Assembly (NCBI GenBank): GCA_016125335.1
Contig: WGLY01000017.1
Location: forward strand, 279,070 to 343,069
Reading direction: 5' to 3'
DNA length: 64,000 bases
DNA from: Frankiales bacterium
Lineage (GTDB): Bacteria; Actinomycetota; Actinomycetes; S36-B12; CAIYMF01
Shown: one piece after another, positions 19,631-27,505 of the stretch
Position numbering within the stretch: the stretch's first letter is position 1
How the letters are laid out: each line of letters begins with the position of its first letter
The notes under the pieces: generated by a model
Seen by the model: only the letters and a program-made list of their open reading frames with translations
Database searches by the model: none
Told to the model about the DNA's origin: nothing
Program-made: the position numbers and the translations under genes

Positions 19631-20436
19631 GACGCCACCCCCGTGCGCAGCCAGCGGTCGCGCAGCGCGACGAGCACGGCCACCGACACCGCGAGCAGCA
19701 CCAGGCTCAGCGCCACGGCCTCGCTGGGGTCGGTCTCGAGGCCGAGGTAGGCGGCCAGCGGCAGCGTGCGCGTGACGCCCTGGAGGTTGCCGGCGAAGGT
19801 GATGGTCGCGCCGAACTCGCCGAGGGCGCGGGCGAAGGTGAGGACGACGCCGGCCGCGATGGAGGGCAGCACGAGGGGCACGGTCACCCGCCGGAACACG
19901 GTGAGCCGGCCCGCGCCCAGCGTGGCCGCGGCGTCCTCGAGGCCGGTGTCCAGCGAGCGCAGGGCGCCCTCCAGCGTGATCACGAGGAACGGCAGCGCCA
20001 CGAACGTCTGGGCCACCACGACGCCCGGCGTGGTGAACGGCAGCGACACCCCGCAGCACGAGTAGAGGTACTGCCCCACGATGCCGGCGCGCCCGAAAGC
20101 CAGCAGCAGGGCGATGCCGCCCACCACCGGCGGCAGCACCAGGGGCACCGTCACCAGTGCGCGCAGGAGGCGGCGTCCGGCGAACGTGCCGCGCGCGAGC
20201 ACCCAGGCCAGGGGGACGCCGACGACCACCGCCAGCACCGTGGCCGACGTCGAGGTCACGAGCGAGAGGCGCAGCGCGTCGAGGCTGGCCGGCGAGGTGA
20301 GGATCTGCGCCATCCGGCCCCACGGGGCGCGGACCAGCAGGCCGAGGATCGGGAGCGCGAGGAACGCGAGCGCGATCGCCGCCGGGACCGCGACCGGCCA
20401 CGGCGGCGCGGTCACCGGGCGCCCGCGTCGGCTCAC
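19627..20436 (-). CDS. modB: Molybdate ABC transporter permease
   Basis: The 269-residue membrane protein has about five to six hydrophobic segments and the cytoplasmic coupling motif EDAAATLGAGRLTVFRRVTVPLVLPSI (E-A-A-x(3)-G form), as in ModB/CysT-type permeases. It is coupled on both sides by 4-base GTGA overlaps, with modA upstream and modC downstream. The GTG at 20436 is chosen for that overlap; another possible GTG lies a few codons inside. Confidence 0.92.
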   Translation of the reverse strand: MSRRGRPVTAPPWPVAVPAAIALAFLALPILGLLVRAPWGRMAQILTSPASLDALRLSLVTSTSATVLAVVVGVPLAWVLARGTFAGRRLLRALVTVPLVLPPVVGGIALLLAFGRAGIVGQYLYSCCGVSLPFTTPGVVVAQTFVALPFLVITLEGALRSLDTGLEDAAATLGAGRLTVFRRVTVPLVLPSIAAGVVLTFARALGEFGATITFAGNLQGVTRTLPLAAYLGLETDPSEAVALSLVLLAVSVAVLVALRDRWLRTGVAS

Positions 20437-21236
20437 GGCGAGCCGAACCCCGCCGCGTTCAGGACGGACTGGCCGTCGGGCGAGAGCACGTAGTCGACGA
20501 ACGCCCGGGCCAGGGCGGGGTTCTGGCTCGAGCCGATGGTGGCGATCGGGTACGAGGTGGTCACGTTCGACGCCGCCGGGATGCTCACGCCGACCACGCT
20601 GCCGCCGGCCGCCTTCACGTCGGTGACGTAGACGATCCCGGCGTCCGCCTCGCCGAGCGCCACCTTGGACAGCACCGCCTTGACGTCGGCCTCCTCGCTC
20701 ACCGGGGTCACGGTGAGCTTGTTGGCCGCGAACAGCTTCAGGGCGGCCGCGCCGCAGGGCACCGCGGGCTGGCACACCACGACCTTGAGACCGGGCTTGG
20801 CCAGGTCGGCGAGCGAGGTGACCGGCACGTGCGGGGAGGTCGGGGTGGCCACCTCGAGGGAGTTCGTCGCGAACGTCGTCGGGCTGCTCGCCAGGCCGGC
20901 GCCCGTGACGGTGTCCATCGTCGTCTGGCTCGCGGCGGCGAACACGTCGGCCGGGGCCGCCTGGGTGATCTGCTCGGCCAGCGTGCTGCTGCCGCCGAAG
21001 TTGAACCGCACGGTGGTGCCCGGGTGGGCCGCCTCGAACTGGCGGCCGAGGGTGGTGAAGGAGCCGGTCAGCGAGGCGGCGGCGAACACCGTGATCGTGC
21101 CGGTCGGCGCCCCGGACGGGGCCGCTCCCGCCGAGGAGCCGCCGGCCCCCGGCGAGGCCGACGTCGAGGAACCCGTCGAGCAGGCGGCGAGGGTGAGGGC
21201 GGCCAGGCCCAGGGCGAGGGGGCGGCGGACGTCCAC
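20433..21236 (-). CDS. modA: Molybdate-binding lipoprotein
   Basis: A 267-residue periplasmic-type binding protein anchored as a lipoprotein: signal peptide MDVRRPLALGLAALTLAAC with the lipidated Cys19, then a Ser/Gly/Ala-rich linker. The mature part begins TITVFAAASLTGSF, matching the ModA fold (AASLT motif binding the oxyanion), and continues with FNFGGSSTLAEQITQAAPADVFAAAS and GEADAGIVYVTDV. GTG start with GGGAGG just upstream. First gene of modABC; the 238-base region to the divergent xdhC-like gene contains its promoter. Tungstate binding cannot be excluded. Confidence 0.94.
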   Translation of the reverse strand: MDVRRPLALGLAALTLAACSTGSSTSASPGAGGSSAGAAPSGAPTGTITVFAAASLTGSFTTLGRQFEAAHPGTTVRFNFGGSSTLAEQITQAAPADVFAAASQTTMDTVTGAGLASSPTTFATNSLEVATPTSPHVPVTSLADLAKPGLKVVVCQPAVPCGAAALKLFAANKLTVTPVSEEADVKAVLSKVALGEADAGIVYVTDVKAAGGSVVGVSIPAASNVTTSYPIATIGSSQNPALARAFVDYVLSPDGQSVLNAAGFGSP

Positions 21237-21474
21237 GGGTCCTCCCGGGTCGCGGACCGGGCCGCAGCGCGGGGGGTGGAGCTCGCGGCGGGCGGGGCGC
21301 AGTCGAGTGTGGTTCCCGAGAGTACGTCCTGATCTGCGGTTCGACAACGTACGAGAGGACGCACCTGCGCTCTCCGGAGAGCATCGGTGGTCGGCGGGTC
21401 GGCGGTGGTGGACGGCCGTCGAGCGCCGGGCGACCGGCGGTGAGAGGCTCGGACCGACTGCGGAGGTGGTCGCT

Positions 21475-22527
21475 GTGTCGTCCCTCTACGACCTCGCCGG
21501 GCCCGCCGACGCCGGCGCGCCGGGCCCGTCCGACCCGTCCGACCCGTCCGACCCGTCGGGCGCGCGGGACGTCGTCGCCTTCGCCCGGGTGGCCGCGGCC
21601 GCCGGGCTCGGGGCGCGCTGGCCCGGCCAGGTCGCCCTGCTGGGGCCCGGCGCTGCGGGCGCGGCGGCCGGGTCGCTGCTCGGCGGGGCGGTGGAACCCG
21701 CGTCGCTGGACCTGTCCGCGGTGCTCGACCGCAGCGCGGCGGGCGGCCTCGTCGACGTCGAGTTCGACGACGCCGCCGCGGTGCGCGCGGGGCTCGCGTG
21801 CGGCGGCCGCGCGAGCATCCTGGTGCAGCCGATCGGGGCGCTGCCGCCCGAGGTGCTCTCCGCGCTCGCCCATCGGCGGCCCACCGCGGTGCTCACCCGG
21901 CTCGACGACCCAGCCCTCCCCACACGGGCCCCGGCGCCGCCGGGCGACCCCGCCTACGGCGACCCGGACTCGCCGGACTCGCTCGCCCGCTCGCTGCTCG
22001 AGCGCGGCGAGCCCGCCGACGCGGTGGCCGAGACGGCGTCGGGCCGGATGCTCGTGAGCGTCTACGTGCCGGCACCGCACCTCGTGGTGGTGGGCAGCGG
22101 CGCGCTCGCCACCGCGCTCGGCGCCCAGCTCGCGCTGCTGGGGTGGAGCTCGGCCGAGGTGACCGGCCTCGACGACGCCCTCGCCGCCGTCGACGCCCTC
22201 GGCCCCGGCGACGGCGTGCTCATGGTCGACCACAGCGCCGACGTCGACGGCCCGGTGCTCGCCCGCGCGCTGCGTGGCGGCGTCGGCTACGTCGCGGCCC
22301 TCGGCTCGCGCCGCACCCAGGCGGCGCGGCGCGAGCGGCTGCGCGCGATCGGTGTGGACGAGGCGTCGATCGAGCGGCTGCGCGGCCCCGCGGGCCTCGA
22401 CATCGGGTCGCGCACGCCGGCGGAGATCGCGGTGGCGATCGTGGCCGAGATGCTCAGCGTGCGCGCCTCCACCAGCGGTGCCGCCCTGCGCGACACCACC
22501 GGCCACCTCAACGCCGGCCGCCCCTGA
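21475..22527 (+). CDS. Divergent XdhC/CoxI-family protein
   Basis: The C-terminal half (residues ~195-335) matches the XdhC Rossmann-type domain: HLVVVGSGALATALGAQLALLGW, then GYVAALGSRRTQAARRERL and RGPAGLDIGSRTPAEIAVAIVAEML. The N-terminal half lacks the usual GGCVEG motif seen in the two other XdhC-type proteins of this window, and begins with a Pro-Ser-Asp repeat (four 9-base units, 21525-21560). XdhC-family proteins bind and sulfurate or deliver molybdenum cofactor. Because the N-terminal domain is so altered, it may have a regulatory or partner role. GTG start placed eight bases after GGAGG. Confidence 0.8.
   Translation: MSSLYDLAGPADAGAPGPSDPSDPSDPSGARDVVAFARVAAAAGLGARWPGQVALLGPGAAGAAAGSLLGGAVEPASLDLSAVLDRSAAGGLVDVEFDDAAAVRAGLACGGRASILVQPIGALPPEVLSALAHRRPTAVLTRLDDPALPTRAPAPPGDPAYGDPDSPDSLARSLLERGEPADAVAETASGRMLVSVYVPAPHLVVVGSGALATALGAQLALLGWSSAEVTGLDDALAAVDALGPGDGVLMVDHSADVDGPVLARALRGGVGYVAALGSRRTQAARRERLRAIGVDEASIERLRGPAGLDIGSRTPAEIAVAIVAEMLSVRASTSGAALRDTTGHLNAGRP
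21525..21560 (+). repeat. Four tandem 9-base repeats inside the xdhC-like gene
   Basis: The unit cccgtccga occurs three times in a row, followed by a fourth variant cccgtcggg. It encodes the PSD PSD PSD PSG stretch near the N-terminus of the XdhC-like protein. The copy number may vary between strains. Confidence 0.85.
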
Positions 22528-22543
22528 CCACCCGCCAGACCCC

Positions 22544-22604
22544 GTCGTTACTGCCCGAACGACCGGAAACCGGCGCGGAATCCGGTCGTTCCGGCAGTAA
22601 CGAC
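22544..22604. terminator. Long hairpin between convergent genes, probable bidirectional terminator
   Basis: Two 24-base arms (22544-22567 and 22581-22604) pair with only one mismatch around a 13-base loop. The hairpin sits between the ends of the xdhC-like gene and the HTH-TOBE gene. The same arm length as the hairpin at 3143-3197, and a partly similar sequence, suggest a shared element. Confidence 0.65.
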
Positions 22605-22619
22605 GAGGGGGTCGGGTGC

Positions 22620-23027
22620 TCAGCGGTGGGCGGGGATCTCGATGCCGACGTTGGTCGACTTCACCGTGGCGACGGCGAGCACGCCCGGCTCGAGCCCGAG
22701 CTCGTCGGCGGCCTCGCGGCTCATGAGCGACACCATCCGGTGCGGGCCCACCTGGAGCTCCACCTGCGCCATCACGGTGTCGCGCACCACGCGCGTGACG
22801 ATCCCCACCAGGCGGTTGCGCGCCGACGCGCTCACCACGGGCGACTCCAGCGCGGGCTCCTCCGCGGCCCGGGCGGCCATGAACCGCGCGAGCTCCGCGC
22901 CCTCGACCACCGCGCGGCCGGCGTCGTCCGTCGTGGTCGCGAACCGGCCGGCGTCGGCCCAGCGGCGCACGGTGTCGTCGCTCACCTGGAGGAGCGCGGC
23001 GACCTCGCTGATCCGCAGCTGCGTCAT
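22620..23027 (-). CDS. MerR-like HTH plus TOBE (Mop) molybdate-binding protein
   Basis: A 135-residue protein with an N-terminal excisionase/MerR-type DNA-binding helix-turn-helix (MTQLRISEVAALLQVSDDTVRRWADAGRF) and a C-terminal single TOBE/Mop domain (SARNRLVGIVTRVVRDTVMAQVELQVG ... ATVKSTNVGIE), the fold that binds molybdate or tungstate. This HTH-TOBE arrangement is the usual actinobacterial stand-in for ModE. It lies close to modABC, the xdhC-like gene and moa/moe genes, so it probably senses molybdate and regulates import or molybdoenzyme genes. It could instead be a storage/chaperone molbindin. Confidence 0.9.
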   Translation of the reverse strand: MTQLRISEVAALLQVSDDTVRRWADAGRFATTTDDAGRAVVEGAELARFMAARAAEEPALESPVVSASARNRLVGIVTRVVRDTVMAQVELQVGPHRMVSLMSREAADELGLEPGVLAVATVKSTNVGIEIPAHR

Positions 23028-23126
23028 GCCGGGAGCGTAGGCCGCGCCGGGGCCGCGGCGCCCGGCGAGGACGACGTCCGCGGCGGACCGCGCTGGGTCG
23101 TGCGCCGGGAGTGCGGACGCCGCCCC

Positions 23127-23231
23127 GCGACGGCGAGGCGCGCTCCGCCCACGACGACCGGCCCGGCCCCGAGGTGGTCGCCTTGCGACGGCGAGGCGCG
23201 CTCCGCCCACGACGACCGGCCCGGCCCCGAG
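23127..23231. repeat. Direct repeat of 47 bases, two identical copies
   Basis: The copies at 23127-23173 and 23185-23231 are identical and separated by 11 bases (gtggtcgcctt), so the duplicated unit is 58 bases. They fill the 222-base gap between the HTH-TOBE gene and the mocA-like gene. Nothing else is visible in that gap apart from the HTH-TOBE gene promoter. Confidence 0.9.
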
Positions 23232-23249
23232 CAGCCGGCGGCGGCACGG

Positions 23250-23813
23250 TCAGGGGCGCTCGTCGAGGTCGTCGTCCGAGGCGACGTCGCCCACCTCCAC
23301 GAGCACCGGGGCGTGCGTGGCGAGGTAGTCGCGCGCCCCGCGGTCGCCCGCGGCGCTCGCGGCCGCGCCCGCCCAGTGCGCGCGACCGAGCACCACCGGG
23401 TGGCCGCGCCGCCCGTCGTAGGTCGCGACCGCCAGCGCACGTGCGGGCGCGCCGTCGGCGGTGCCGGCCGCTCCCGCGAGCGCCCGCCGCACCGCCTCGG
23501 CCGTGAGGCCCGGGAGGTCCACGAGGGTGACGGCCACGCGCTCGACCCCGTCGTGGCGAGCCACCGCGTCCAGCCCCACCCGCAGCGACGACCCCATGCC
23601 GGTGGCCCAGTCGTCGTTGCGCACAACCTGCGCGCCCGGCACCTCGCCGAGCCACGCGCCGAGCACCACCACCACCGGGTCGCAGCCGGCCTCGCGCAGC
23701 ACCGCCACGGCACGGTCGACGAGCCGGACGCCGTCGAGCTCGTAGGGCGCCTTGGGTCCGCCGAAGCGCCGGCCCTCGCCGGCGGCGAGCACCAGACCCG
23801 CGGTCGCACCCAT
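23250..23813 (-). CDS. mocA: MobA/MocA-like molybdenum cofactor nucleotidyltransferase
   Basis: A 187-residue NTP-transferase with the signature LAAGEGRRFGGPKAPYELDG (nucleotide-binding LAAGxGxRxGxxK) and the metal-binding region VTLVDLPGLTAEAV, where MobA has DMP and MocA-type enzymes often DLP/DQP. Such enzymes attach CMP (MocA) or GMP (MobA) to molybdopterin. Because the neighbouring hydroxylases use the cytosine dinucleotide form, MocA is the more likely role, but this is inference. It is 32 bases downstream of xdhC on the same strand, as in many xanthine/CO dehydrogenase clusters. Confidence 0.85.
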   Translation of the reverse strand: MGATAGLVLAAGEGRRFGGPKAPYELDGVRLVDRAVAVLREAGCDPVVVVLGAWLGEVPGAQVVRNDDWATGMGSSLRVGLDAVARHDGVERVAVTLVDLPGLTAEAVRRALAGAAGTADGAPARALAVATYDGRRGHPVVLGRAHWAGAAASAAGDRGARDYLATHAPVLVEVGDVASDDDLDERP

Positions 23814-23845
23814 GACGGCGTCCCGGCGACCCGGCTGTCCCGTGC

Positions 23846-24952
23846 TCAGCGCGGGGCGCCCGCGTGGATGGGGCCGTCGGAGTGCGTGAGCCGCCCTCCG
23901 GTGCCGCCCCACCGCTCCTGCACGATCTCGGCGGCGATCGACACCGCGGTCTCCTCGGGCGTGCGGGCACCGAGGTCGAGGCCGATGGGCGAGTGGATGC
24001 GGGCCACCTCGGCGTCGGTCAGCCCGGCCTCCTTGAGCCGCACGAGCCGGTCCTCGTGCGTGCGCCGCGAGCCCATGGCCCCGATGTAGGCCGCCGGCGT
24101 GCCCACCGCCACCTTGAGCGCGGGGACGTCGAACTTCGGGTCGTGGGTGAGCACGCAGATGACGGTGCGCGAGTCGACCGGGGCCGAGGACAGCCAGCGG
24201 TGCGGCCAGTCGACGACGACCTCGTCGGCCTCCGGGAACCGCTTGCGCGTGGCGAAGACCTCGCGGGCGTCCACCACGGTGACGTGGAAGCCGAGCAGCT
24301 TGCCGGCCCGCGCGAGGGCGGCGGAGAAGTCGATCGCGCCGAAGACGTACATGCGCGGCGCCGGCGCGAACGAGGCCACGAACACCTCGAGCTCGTCACC
24401 GAGCCGCTCGCCGTCCGGCCCGTAGTGCAGGAACCCCGTGCGGCCGGACTCCAGCAGCCCGAGCACGTCCGCCCCCACGGTGTCGTCCAGCCGGGGGGTG
24501 CCGAGGCTCCCCTCCGTGCCCGAGGCGCGCACCACGAGGTGGCGGCCCACGTGCGCCGGCCCGCGGACGACGACGGCCACGGCCACCGGCTCCTCGGCCG
24601 CGATGCTGCGGGAGATGCCGGGCAGCTCGGGCCAGCTCTGCGGCGTCACCTTCTCGACGAACACCTCGAGGATCCCGCCGCAGGTCAGGCCGACGGCGAA
24701 GGCGTCGTCGTCGCTGACGCCGTAGGTCTCGAACCGGCACTCCCCGGTCTCGAGGACCTCCTCGCCGAGGGTGAACAGGGCCCCCTCGACGCAGCCGCCG
24801 CTCACCGACCCGACCGCCTCGCCCCCCTCGGTGACCAGCATGGACGCGCCCGCGGGACGCGGGGCCGAGCGCCAGGTGCGCACCACGGTGGCGAGCGCGA
24901 CGGCCTCGCCGCGCTCGTAGGCGGCCATCAGTGCCGGAAGGACCTCGCGCAC
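23846..24952 (-). CDS. xdhC: XdhC/CoxI-family molybdenum cofactor insertion protein
   Basis: A complete two-domain XdhC of 368 residues. The N-terminal XdhC_CoxI domain contains TWRSAPRPAGASMLV and SVSGGCVEGALF, with the conserved Cys. The C-terminal Rossmann domain contains MYVFGAIDFSAALARAGKLLGF, LTHDPKFDVPALKVA and YIGAMGSRRTHEDRL ... IGLDLGARTPEETAVSIAAEI. XdhC proteins bind the cofactor, promote its sulfuration and insert it into xanthine-oxidase-family enzymes. GTG start; divergent from moaE and upstream of the mocA-like gene. Confidence 0.93.
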   Translation of the reverse strand: MREVLPALMAAYERGEAVALATVVRTWRSAPRPAGASMLVTEGGEAVGSVSGGCVEGALFTLGEEVLETGECRFETYGVSDDDAFAVGLTCGGILEVFVEKVTPQSWPELPGISRSIAAEEPVAVAVVVRGPAHVGRHLVVRASGTEGSLGTPRLDDTVGADVLGLLESGRTGFLHYGPDGERLGDELEVFVASFAPAPRMYVFGAIDFSAALARAGKLLGFHVTVVDAREVFATRKRFPEADEVVVDWPHRWLSSAPVDSRTVICVLTHDPKFDVPALKVAVGTPAAYIGAMGSRRTHEDRLVRLKEAGLTDAEVARIHSPIGLDLGARTPEETAVSIAAEIVQERWGGTGGRLTHSDGPIHAGAPR

Positions 24953-25020
24953 GGCTGCTCCTGCTCACGAGTCGCGTCCGCCGTTCGGCAACCGCAGGCG
25001 CGGCGGCACGGCATCGGTCA

Positions 25021-25033
25021 CATAATGCCTCCA
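25021..25033 (+). promoter_or_regulatory. -10 box of a probably leaderless moaE transcript
   Basis: A good -10 hexamer (cataat, 25021-25026) ends six bases before the moaE ATG at 25033, and there is no ribosome-binding site. The spacing puts the transcription start on or next to the A of the start codon, a frequent arrangement in Actinobacteria. Confidence 0.6.
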
Positions 25034-25455
25034 TGACCGCTGTGCGTCGTGCCGACGTCGTGGACGCCCCCGTGAGCGTCCGCGACGTCGAGGAGCTCGT
25101 CGCCGGCCGCACGGCGGGCGCGGTGGTCACCTTCTCCGGCGACGTGCGCGACCACGACGACGGCCGGCACGTGCGGCACCTCGAGTACGAGGGCCACCCC
25201 ACGGCCGCGGCGGTCATCGCCGAGGTCGCGCGCGAGGTGGCCGAGCGCCACGACGTGCTCGCGATCGCGGTGCTGCACCGGGTGGGGCTGCTCCAGGTGG
25301 GCGACGCCGCCCTGGTCGCGGCGGTCGCCGGCGTGCACCGCAAGGAGGCGTTCGCCGCGTGCGCCGACCTCGTCGACGAGGTCAAGCACCGGCTCCCGGT
25401 GTGGAAGCACCAGGTCTTCACCGACGGCAGCGACGAGTGGGTGAACTGCGCATGA
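25033..25455 (+). CDS. moaE: Molybdopterin synthase catalytic subunit MoaE
   Basis: MoaE (140 residues) converts cyclic pyranopterin monophosphate to molybdopterin, using the thiocarboxylated MoaD. Diagnostic segments are AVVTFSGDVRDHDDGRHVRHLEYEGH, the ILHRVG-like VLHRVGLLQVGDAALVAAV, and the active-site region HRKEAFAACADLVDEVKHRLPVWKHQVF, with the catalytic lysines in KEAF and KxPxWK. It overlaps moaA by four bases (ATGA). The moaD partner is not in this window. Confidence 0.95.
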   Translation: MTAVRRADVVDAPVSVRDVEELVAGRTAGAVVTFSGDVRDHDDGRHVRHLEYEGHPTAAAVIAEVAREVAERHDVLAIAVLHRVGLLQVGDAALVAAVAGVHRKEAFAACADLVDEVKHRLPVWKHQVFTDGSDEWVNCA

Positions 25456-26465
25456 GCCCCGAGCCGCTGCTCGACACCTACGGCCGCGTGCACCGCGACA
25501 TGCGCGTCTCCCTCACCGACCGGTGCAACCTGCGCTGCACCTACTGCATGCCGAACGACTTCGCCGACTTCCTGCCCGGGCCGTCGCTCCTGTCCACCGA
25601 CGAGCTGATCGCCGTCCTCGACGTCGCCACCTCGCTCGGCATCACCGGCATCCGGCTCACCGGGGGCGAGCCGCTCCTGCGCGCCGACGTCGTGGACGTC
25701 GTGCGCCGCATCAACGGGCTCGAGCACCGGCCGGAGATCAGCGTCACCACCAACGGCCTCAAGCTCACGACCCTCGCGCGGCCGCTCGCCGACGCCGGTC
25801 TCCGCCGCGTCAACATCAGCCTCGACACGCTCGACCGCGAGCGCTTCCGTGCGATGACCTTCCGCGACCGGTTCGACGACGTCATCGCCGGCATCAAGGC
25901 GGCGCAGGACGCCGGCCTCGCGCCGGTCAAGGTCAACAGCGTGCTCATGCGCGACGTCAACGACGACGAGGCCCCCGCGCTGCTGCGGCGCGCGCTCGAC
26001 GAGGGCTGGCGGCTGCGCTTCATCGAGCAGATGCCCCTCGACCCGAGCGGCGTGTGGCTGCGCTCCACCATGGTGACCGCCGACGAGATCTTCGAGCGGC
26101 TCTCCGAGCACCACACCCTCACCCCGGTGCCGTCCCGTGGCTCCGCGCCGGCCGAGGAGTTCTACGTCGACGGCGGCCCCGCCACGGTCGGCATCATCGC
26201 GAGCGTCACGCGGCCGTTCTGCGCCGCGTGCGACCGCGTGCGGCTCACCGCCGACGGCCAGCTGCGCAACTGCCTGTTCGCCCGCGACGAGCTCGACCTG
26301 CGCACCGCGCTGCGCGACGAGACGCTCGCGGCCGACCCCGACGCGCTGCGCGCCGAGATCGAGCGCCGGCTGCGGCGCGTGATCGCCGACAAGCTGCCCG
26401 GCCACGGCATCAACGACATCGGGTTCATCCAGCCCAGCCGGCCGATGTCGGCCATCGGCGGCTGA
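25452..26465 (+). CDS. moaA: GTP 3',8-cyclase MoaA
   Basis: A radical-SAM enzyme of 337 residues starting molybdenum cofactor synthesis from GTP. The N-terminal 4Fe-4S/SAM motif CNLRCTYC (Cys25, Cys29, Cys32) and the C-terminal second cluster site (CAACDRVRLTADGQLRNC) are intact. It also ends in the Gly-Gly tail (SAIGG) required for GTP cyclisation. The start overlaps moaE (ATGA). MoaC, which acts next, is not in the window. Confidence 0.96.
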   Translation: MSPEPLLDTYGRVHRDMRVSLTDRCNLRCTYCMPNDFADFLPGPSLLSTDELIAVLDVATSLGITGIRLTGGEPLLRADVVDVVRRINGLEHRPEISVTTNGLKLTTLARPLADAGLRRVNISLDTLDRERFRAMTFRDRFDDVIAGIKAAQDAGLAPVKVNSVLMRDVNDDEAPALLRRALDEGWRLRFIEQMPLDPSGVWLRSTMVTADEIFERLSEHHTLTPVPSRGSAPAEEFYVDGGPATVGIIASVTRPFCAACDRVRLTADGQLRNCLFARDELDLRTALRDETLAADPDALRAEIERRLRRVIADKLPGHGINDIGFIQPSRPMSAIGG

Positions 26466-26650
26466 GCCCGCCCGCGGTTCTGCTCTGCGGGACGCCGCGG
26501 CTGCGCCGGTGCCGACGCCCGGCGCGCGACCAGCCGGGCGCTCCCGGTCCGGTGGCGGCCCGTGCCGCCGCGGTCTAGCGTCGCCCCCATCCCGACGACC
26601 GGTGCGCCGACCCCGGTCCGGCCCGACGACCCCTGCCTCGGAGCGCACCC

Positions 26651-27316
26651 ATGGAGTTGCAGAACTCGTTCGTCGTCCCGTCCGACATCGACACCGCCTG
26701 GACCACGCTCCAGGACGTCGAGGGCCTCGCCCCGTGCATGCCCGGCGCGACGCTCACCTCGCACGAGGGCGACGACATGACCGGCAACGTCAAGGTGCGC
26801 CTCGGACCGGTGGCCATGACCTTCGCCGGCCAGGCGCACTTCGTCAGCCGCGACGAGGCCAGCCACACGCTGGTGATCGAGGGGTCGGGCAAGGAGACCA
26901 AGGGCACCGGCACGGCCAAGGGCACCGTCACGGCGGTGCTGGTGGCCGAGGCCCCGGACCGCACCCGGGTCGACATCACCACGGAGTTCTCCATCACCGG
27001 CAAGGCGGCGCAGTTCGGCCGAGGCGTGATGCAGGACGTCGCGGGCCGCATCGTCGACCAGTTCGCCGACAACCTGGCCGCCACGATGGGCGGCGGGGCC
27101 GGCGAGCCCGAGGCCGCGGCCCCGGCCGCCGAGGGGGCCGAGGGCGGCCAACCGGCCGCGCCCGCGCCCGTCGCCGCGCCGCCGCGCCCCCATGCCGACG
27201 AGGCGATCGACCTGCTCGGCACCGCCGGCGCCCCGGTCCTCAAGCGCGCGATCCCGGTCGTGATCGGCGTGGCCGTCGTGGTGGGCGTGATCATCTGGAT
27301 CGTCCGACGTCGCTGA
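26651..27316 (+). CDS. coxG: CoxG, membrane-anchored SRPBCC protein of CO dehydrogenase
   Basis: The 221-residue protein has an N-terminal CoxG/SRPBCC (START-like) domain (about residues 1-150, beginning MELQNSFVVPSDIDTAWTTL with LAPCMPGA), an Ala/Pro/Glu-rich linker and one C-terminal membrane helix (residues ~198-216) with a basic end (IVRRR). CoxG recruits CO dehydrogenase to the membrane and, in mycobacteria, helps deliver electrons to the quinone pool. It lies 189 bases before coxM with a palindrome and tandem repeats between. Confidence 0.92.
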   Translation: MELQNSFVVPSDIDTAWTTLQDVEGLAPCMPGATLTSHEGDDMTGNVKVRLGPVAMTFAGQAHFVSRDEASHTLVIEGSGKETKGTGTAKGTVTAVLVAEAPDRTRVDITTEFSITGKAAQFGRGVMQDVAGRIVDQFADNLAATMGGGAGEPEAAAPAAEGAEGGQPAAPAPVAAPPRPHADEAIDLLGTAGAPVLKRAIPVVIGVAVVVGVIIWIVRRR

Positions 27317-27385
27317 TTCCCCCAATTCGCCCCGCGACGGTCGTGGCCTGACGGACACTGGCGCGGCGGGCACCCGGGGGCGGTC

Positions 27386-27400
27386 GTGTTCGTCGAACAC
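27386..27400. promoter_or_regulatory. Perfect palindrome upstream of coxM
   Basis: The sequence gtgttcgtcgaacac is a perfect inverted repeat with 7-base arms and a single central base. It lies 106 bases before the coxM start and 22 bases before the 13-base tandem repeats. Its position makes it a candidate operator for the form I CO dehydrogenase operon. The binding protein is unknown. Confidence 0.5.
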
Positions 27401-27422
27401 GTCACGGAGCTCCGCAGGCACG

Positions 27423-27474
27423 GAGCACACGCACTGAGCACACGCACCGAGCACACGCACCGAGCACATGCACC
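27423..27474. repeat. Four tandem 13-base repeats upstream of coxM
   Basis: The unit gagcacacgcacc is repeated four times without spacers; the first copy ends in t and the fourth has one change (gagcacatgcacc). The array stops 31 bases before the coxM ATG, so it occupies the expected promoter or 5' untranslated region. Confidence 0.85.
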
Positions 27475-27505
27475 GAGACCGACGTCGTTCTCGAGAGGTG
27501 ATGGC

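Noticed and set aside
24953..25032. Moco riboswitch upstream of moaE
   Set aside because: The region is only 80 bases, and the -10 box lies just before the start codon, so there is no leader RNA to fold.
27386..27400. Palindrome considered as a LexA/SOS box
   Set aside because: The arms are in the order GTTCG-CGAAC, the reverse of the actinobacterial CGAAC...GTTCG box, and the neighbouring genes are not damage-response genes.
27423..27474. Tandem 13-base repeats considered as a CRISPR array
   Set aside because: The units are contiguous, short and without variable spacers or cas genes.
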